Position numbers and translations under genes: made by a program
The notes under the pieces: generated by a model
Told to the model about the DNA's origin: nothing
Databases searched by the model: none
Seen by the model: only the letters and a program-made list of their open reading frames with translations
Source: Camillea tinctor
Taxonomy: Eukaryota; Ascomycota; Sordariomycetes; Xylariales; Xylariaceae
Length of the DNA stretch: 64,000 nucleotides
Direction of reading: 5' to 3'
Assembly (NCBI GenBank): GCA_022578605.1
Contig: MU394068.1
Span: 611,624 to 675,623 of the forward strand
Shown here: piece by piece, positions 59,093 to 64,000 of the stretch
How the letters are laid out: each line of letters starts with the position of its first letter
How positions within the stretch are numbered: the stretch's first letter is position 1

Positions 59093-60112
59093 CTAGGCCT
59101 CCTTATCGGGATCGATCTCTTCCCGGATGCCAACAAGCCATCCCTCAGTTCCCGGGGCATAGAATGCCGTGGGAAGCTTGACGAACAGCTCGCGGACGAT
59201 CTCGTGCCGGAAATATCGCTCCAAGAGACCAGACATCCGGCAGTCTTTGCTCACGTCTTCCAAGATAAACTTGGTAGCAAAGCGCTTGATCTGGTTCAAG
59301 CTTCGCTCTGTAGAGTTCTTGTAATCAGTATATTGTGCCTGTAATATCAAAGCCGGAATGAACCACTTACTATTCTTCTTGAGCTTGTTGAGCTCCCTCT
59401 GGACCAGATGTCTGCCGAGGTCCTTGGAGTGCTGGAGCATGAGCATGACGAGATCTCTCCACTCTAAGGGGGAGAACTCGCCACCCTCCTTGCCCACGAC
59501 AAAAGCCTCGAGGCGGCTGCGACGGCGCACCCAGCTGTCTGGGGTGTCGGCAAATATCACCGCTGCCTTTCGTCGGGCGTCATCCATGACAGCCCGATGA
59601 TCCAAGGCGAGCAGTTTGGCAAGGTGCTCGGTGTCATTGGTCTGGGCGCCCGCGAGCGAGACACCGATTCTCTTGGTGAACCTGTTCTCAAATGGCCGGC
59701 CCATGTTGCAGCATGCTGTCACGTAACCCGGACTGGAAACAACTAGTTGCTGCCAGTACAGGTCTCGTAGACGTTTTTCCATGTTGAACGTCTTGCCAGC
59801 AACTATCTCGGCGTAGATCTGGATCAGATCGAGCCACGACTTCTGAATGCCCACTAAGAAGGCGGGGCACTCAAGGTCTGCGCCCTCCTTGGGACCCAGC
59901 TCGAAGCGGATGAGCCGGGACTCCTCCGCGGGGGCCTCGGGGTACGTATCACGAAGGTCACCGCAAGCACAAACTAGGACTAAATCCCGGCTCAGCAATT
60001 TGGCGATCTTGTTCATGCTATAGAGGAGACCCTCTGCATCGCCTCCGATGTACTGGTGAAGGTCCGTATCCAGTGGCAATGTGGGGGTTGACCCCATAAG
60101 GCACACACACAA
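59093..60112 (-). CDS. Family W protein 2, 5' end disrupted by the LTR-like element
   Basis: The coding frame runs from within the inserted element (first ATG 60112) to TAG at 59093. An intron at 59308-59370 (63 bp, GTAAGT...CAG, TACTGAT branch site) is a multiple of three and therefore invisible as an ORF break. Removing it gives ELNKLKKNKRSLNQIKRFAT, which aligns gap-free with family W protein 1 (ELGMLRDGRRNIGSVQTFFK). Core motifs: MDDARRKAAVIFADTPDSWV, RRRSRLEAFVVGKEGG, SPLEWRDLVMLMLQHSKDLG, CRMSGLLERYFRHEIV. Native sequence starts at LPLDTDLHQYIGGDAEGLLY; anything before this is element. Beyond the element the frame resumes as MVLKSKEP (ATG 60281), possibly the original start. Likely 5'-damaged. 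Confidence 0.6.
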   Translation of the reverse strand: MCVCLMGSTPTLPLDTDLHQYIGGDAEGLLYSMNKIAKLLSRDLVLVCACGDLRDTYPEAPAEESRLIRFELGPKEGADLECPAFLVGIQKSWLDLIQIYAEIVAGKTFNMEKRLRDLYWQQLVVSSPGYVTACCNMGRPFENRFTKRIGVSLAGAQTNDTEHLAKLLALDHRAVMDDARRKAAVIFADTPDSWVRRRSRLEAFVVGKEGGEFSPLEWRDLVMLMLQHSKDLGRHLVQRELNKLKKNSKWFIPALILQAQYTDYKNSTERSLNQIKRFATKFILEDVSKDCRMSGLLERYFRHEIVRELFVKLPTAFYAPGTEGWLVGIREEIDPDKEA

Positions 60113-60157
60113 GGCTCAGGGCACAACGGGATATATTGCCGTGCTATCAAGCTATAC

Positions 60158-60189
<32 letters not shown>

Positions 60190-60257
60190 TAATGATGATA
60201 AACCCAAAAGAAGGAGAACTAATAGCTAGGCCTGCTGAGTCATCTGCTGACGTAACA
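60080..60257 (-). mobile_element. Solo-LTR-like element, copy 2
   Basis: 178 bp, TGTGGGGGTTGACCCC... to ...TGACGTAACA on the plus strand. Closely similar to copy 3 and to the inverse of copy 1, including GGGATATATTGCCGTGCTAT, (GT)n, (GA)n and TGAGTCATCTGCTGACGTAA. Flanks GGCAA and CGGCT do not form a clean duplication. It sits in the 5' end of family W gene 2. Confidence 0.75.
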
Positions 60258-60309
60258 CGGCTCTTTACTCTTTAACACCATATCTACCAACCAAACAACC
60301 ACCATGGCT

Positions 60310-60470
60310 TGTGGGGGTATGACCCCCTACACACAAAGCTCAGGGCACAACGGGATATATTGCCGTGCTATCGAGATATACGTGTGTGTGTGGGAGAGAG
60401 GGAGAGAGAATGATGAAACCCAAAAAGGGACTAAATACTAAGGCCTGCTAAGTCATCTACTGACGTAACA
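60310..60470 (-). mobile_element. Solo-LTR-like element, copy 3, inserted in a start codon
   Basis: 161 bp, TGTGGGGGTATGACCCCC to TGACGTAACA, flanked by exact TGGCT duplications (60305-60309 and 60471-60475). The left duplication belongs to CACCATGGCT (ATG 60304) and the right one, with the final A of the element, to ATGGCTAGTGATCC (ATG 60470). The element thus interrupts the start codon region of the coiled-coil gene. Confidence 0.85.
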
Positions 60471-63113
60471 TGGCTAGTGATCCATCCAGAGAGGATAGCG
60501 ATCGAGCTAGTATGGTCAGCGATGGAGATGACGTGACTAAGCAGCTGATTCTCGATGACGGGTCTGACATGGATGTCGATTCGATTTCGGGCAGTAGCGA
60601 TAGTGAGGGCGCGGAAGGCCAGCAATCCGAACGGTCCGAGGCTGGAAACCCAGATGATGAGGTGGGTAGAGACGTTTATTTCCCGCCAGTCATCCCGGAG
60701 TATTCTCCAGCCTACCGGGAGGAGTAGCTCGTATACATTAATCCCAACTGCACCCCGCTAGAGAAGGAGATCGTTCGGCTGATTCTCAAGCGAGAGACGT
60801 CAAATTGCGGCTCGAACATGAACTTCTTTCGGCGCATGTTCCAGACCGGCAACGCTCTGGGGATGGAGGCGTTCCGGGTCTACAGTATGGAGGCCGGTCG
60901 TTTTACCAATAGAAGGAGCGTTGAATGGGCGGAAGGGGTGAAGACCCTTTTCTAAACTCAGCTTCCCGACTGGACCCTCGCCAATAGAGGGAGCTACCAA
61001 AGCTTCGTCTGGAATGGAGATCGCAAGGAGATCACGTATGAGTGGCCGACCATGCGCCACTCTAAGCCTAAGCAATCCAGGAAGGAAGAAGAGAGAAATT
61101 ATAAAAATGAGATTATTAGAGAGGCGAAGCGACTACAGCGTGCTTTTGAACACGTTGCCGGCGGTGGATCATACGAGAACCCCGTGCGCGAGAGGCTGGC
61201 CGAGAACGTCGGCCAACCCCCTCGCGGCGAGGGAAGCGGAGGAGGCATCCCGACCTACCATGAAGGTATCGTGGCCATAGCTCTGGAGTCTGAGGGTGAA
61301 CAGACCAACCGGACCGGGATGGATATGAGCTTCAACGAGCCGACAGAAGAGAATCTGCTCGAGGAGTTGAAGCAGGCCGATCGACGTCTTGCGGAGCTCA
61401 CGATGCGGAACGAAGAGCTCCAGTTTGCCTTAGATGACAAGCCGGCCGATTCCCAGCTCCGTTCGAAGCCCCTGACCTGCATCATTCTGGTCAGCAGATT
61501 ATGCCAGCAAATCTTCAACCTGAAGGTGGACAGGATGGAGCTCAATAGACGGATACGGGGTATGGAACGGGCCGCTGCCAGTGATGCGGCGGCTATCCAG
61601 ATCCAGGCTCTTGAGGAGCAGCTGGAAGCTCAAGGAGCTGAAATCCGCCGCCACGAGGGCAGGGTGGGAGAATACTCGGCCCTATACGATGAGCTTCGAG
61701 CCGAAGGTGATAAGAGCGGTGCCATCCGCCACCTGGGCGAGATGCTGCAACAAGAAGACAAGCTCAAGTGGGAAGCAACGGAGGCTCGTCTTCGCAAGAA
61801 GCTTTCTACTCTGGAGGAGGAGAAGGAGAGCCTCAGTGCCCAGCTCAATACTGAGCAAGCGCAAATGAAGGATCTGCTCAGCTCTCATAGGAGCCTGAGT
61901 GATGACGTTGCTCGCCTCGATACAGAGAGACGTCTTTTCACCAATAACCAGACTCTCGTCCATGAGCGAGAGCAGGCCCGTGCCGATGCAGACCAAGCCC
62001 GTCTCGCGGCAGATGAAGCCCGTGCTGAGACGATGCAGTTTCGTTCGAGACTGCACCAGTCCCTCGATGCAGAGATGCGGGCCTCGGACGAACTAATCAA
62101 GTCTGCTGCTCTGAACGATGAGCTGAGAAAGAAGCTGGAAAACTCCATGACCCGCTCTTCGGATCTGAGTGCGACTCTGGCTGTCGAGCGGGAGCAGATG
62201 CTTGCTGCGCAGGCTGAGACGGAAGCTCTCCGTCTGACCGCAAACGAGCTGGCTCTGCTCCAGGCCAAGGAAAAGACGATCGAGGCATCGTATCAGGTCC
62301 TTCTCGCAGGAACAAGAGGCTGTCCGTGCGAAAGAGGCGAGTTTCGAGGCTAGGGAGACCGCCTTGCAAGACAAGGAGTCGGTCTACGAAGCCCGCTTCC
62401 GACAGATGGAAGCGGAGCTGGAGCAAGCCAAGCAGGGCTTGCAGGCGGAGATGGCTCAGAGAAGATCTGAGGCAGAAGCTGAGCATGCGAACAGGGTGGC
62501 CGCGCTGGATCAAGAATATGCCGCCTTTAACGCTACCATGGCTCGCAACATGGAGGACACAGCCGGCCAGTTCGATGCGAAAAAGGCCGAGGTACAGCAA
62601 GAACAGCAGCGACAGGCTGAGCTCCAGCAGCAGATTCGGGGACTAGAGTCTGAGCTGGAGCAAAAATCCGAGGCCTTAAACCGGGACGTTGCTGATGAGG
62701 TCAGACAACGAATCCAGCAAGAATTAGCTGAGTTCCGGTCCAATGTCCAGAGCCAGCATGCCGAGATCGAGCAGCAGATCAGGAGCCTGAAGGAAAAGAT
62801 TACCCAGGAAGGCGATGGGCTTATGGTTAAGCTTGAGGTGATCAAAGAGTATAAGGAGTCTCAAGAAGCGGTGATGTCCCAGCTCCAAAGCCAAAGAGAG
62901 ACCTTGGCCACCGAAGTCGCTCAGATCTTGGAGAGCAAGCAAAAGGCGGAGGGGGAGCTGGCTGATATTCAAAGGCAGTCAACTATCTCATACGAGGCCT
63001 CCATGAAACTGGACCAGCTCATGAATGAGAGCAGAGAGGAGAAGGAGAGACGCCTCGTTCAGCGAGAGCGGGACCTCGAGGAGAGGGAGAACCAGCTCGC
63101 ACGTAGAATGTAA
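60470..63113 (+). pseudogene. Large coiled-coil protein gene (tentative family C), inactivated
   Basis: The frame from 60470 starts with an acidic Ser-rich region (DSISGSSDSEGAEGQQSERS). It continues in one frame across TAG at 60725-60727 and TAA at 60953-60955 through a globular-looking segment (YINPNCTPLEKEIVRLILKR, MNFFRRMFQTGNALGMEAFR, RSVEWAEGVKTLF, LPDWTLANRGSYQSFVWNGD) into several hundred residues of coiled coil (from about 61330). Near 62300 it shifts one nucleotide, and the coiled coil continues from SQEQEAVRAKEASFEAR to the stop at 63113 (RDLEERENQLARRM). Both stops are explained by C-to-T change in CAG and CAA. Undamaged length would be ~880 residues. No named family; similarity to SMC/myosin rods is compositional only. 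Confidence 0.75.
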
Positions 63114-63712
63114 ACACATTCTGCGGTGGTATGAATGATGCCATATCTGGTTTTATATGTAGATGAAAGAGATGGTTCTCTACATGGTGACTATATCCCA
63201 TGAGTTTGTAGAGACTGACTGACGGCGAGTCTGTTTACTGTACAGGCTCGCGCAATAATACAAGATCGCTCCCCTTTCCGCGAATATAATAGTTTTACGT
63301 GTGATTCATAATGAAGGATACATTACCGTGCATGAAAACTAGGAACAGTGACAATTGATTACCCGTTCTGTATAGTCACAGCGGGACTGGGTGTCGTTTA
63401 CCAATCGTCCTGGGAGTCTTTGGAGTTGTGAACCTAAACCACCACTAAGGCCTCCGTGGCCAAATTTATCACGATGCGCCGTTGATATATTATCATATCC
63501 AAGCTCTACTATTGTAATAATCCATGCTTTTAATTTTTCCTTTTTTTTTTTACCGGTTTTATGTGATTCCAGTTTCTTCTTCGTATTATTTCACATGATG
63601 TTCAAATTAACGTCCACATCCCCATGTGGCAATACAGAGCCGCTACGCGGGAGCTAGCCAAGGTCCAATCAAACCGCGCGGGGTATCCCGAATAAGGCAA
63701 TAGGTGAACCCA
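63114..63712. other. Intergenic or degenerate repeat body, no gene seen
   Basis: 3' flank of the coiled-coil pseudogene, then sequence leading into the (TTA)n-tailed repeat; some of it may belong to that repeat. No convincing ORF. Confidence 0.45.
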
Positions 63713-63908
63713 CTACGGAGGCCTGTAAGTGCAACTCCGCCAATTGAGCAAAACTATTCCTAGAATAAGGAAAGCGTAAAAATCTTTTATTGGTTGTGTA
63801 CATGTTAGTGACAAGCTAGCAATATAAAGTAATATACCTAGGTAAAATATAATGATATAAAGTACTATTATAAAAATAAAAAAATAAAAATAAAATTATA
63901 TATTTTTA

Positions 63909-64000
<92 letters not shown>
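63713..64000 (+). mobile_element. (TTA)n-tailed repeat, right inverted copy, runs off the window
   Basis: Begins CTACGGAGGCCTGTAAGTGC and matches in inverse 48926-49220, ending in an (ATA)n tract from about 63910 to the window end. Differs from the left copy at scattered transitions (for example GGCGGAG against GGCAGAG read in the same sense). Confidence 0.65.

Noticed and set aside
28000..63800. Starship-type giant mobile element
   Set aside because: Accessory content fits, but no tyrosine-recombinase captain gene or matching element ends are visible in this window.

Overview
The window comes from a filamentous ascomycete (Pezizomycotina, probably a Sordariomycete). Evidence: short GT-AG introns of about 53-93 bp; a P4-ATPase, a PAN-like membrane protein, a homeodomain regulator, an adaptin-binding p34 homologue, coactosin and an SRPK-like kinase of fungal type; long non-coding spacers studded with TAGGTACCTA-like palindromes; and blocks of roughly 90% A+T DNA (sampled by eye) that look like the product of repeat-induced point mutation (RIP).

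Layout. (1) 1-28 kb is ordinary chromosome. It holds the N-terminal part of a P4-type lipid flippase (minus strand, cut by the window start), a single-pass membrane protein with a Cys-rich extracellular region, a three-exon homeodomain transcription factor with a gene-free ~10 kb upstream region, a p34/Irc6-like adaptin-binding protein divergent from a small cupin, coactosin, and a membrane-anchored SRPK-like kinase. (2) 28-35.7 kb is the first accessory cluster ('A'): a coiled-coil protein (family C), a Lys/Gln-rich protein with internal repeats (family K), a decayed tandem relic, a degenerate minisatellite and a three-exon unknown protein (family L). (3) 35.9-42.2 kb is an AT-rich block with RIP-degraded repeats, including one element with long terminal inverted repeats. 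(4) 42.2-46.3 kb is an island of normal composition with three genes: a MADS-box-like protein, an atypical protein kinase and a divergently transcribed unknown protein. (5) 47.3-49.15 kb is a second AT block ending in a (TTA)n tract. (6) 49.2-63.7 kb is the second accessory cluster ('B'), bounded by inverted copies of a (TTA)n-tailed repeat. It holds broken second copies of families K and L, a frameshifted unknown gene, two members of family W, a small secreted protein, a coiled-coil fragment and a coiled-coil pseudogene (tentatively family C). The letters K, L, W and C are labels for this report only.

The strongest new observations are in the accessory half. Families K and L occur in both clusters and W twice in cluster B, so the families can be compared within the window. 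The family L copy in cluster B stays in frame for about 870 nt but carries five nonsense codons, three of them replacing Trp codons, which is the RIP signature. A 161-178 bp element with TGT...ACA ends (solo-LTR-like) is present three times, each time at the 5' end of one of these genes. For two copies a 5-bp target duplication is visible, and for one the empty paralogous site lies elsewhere in the window. One insertion falls exactly in a start codon and rebuilds the ATG. The function of these gene families cannot be read from the sequence.
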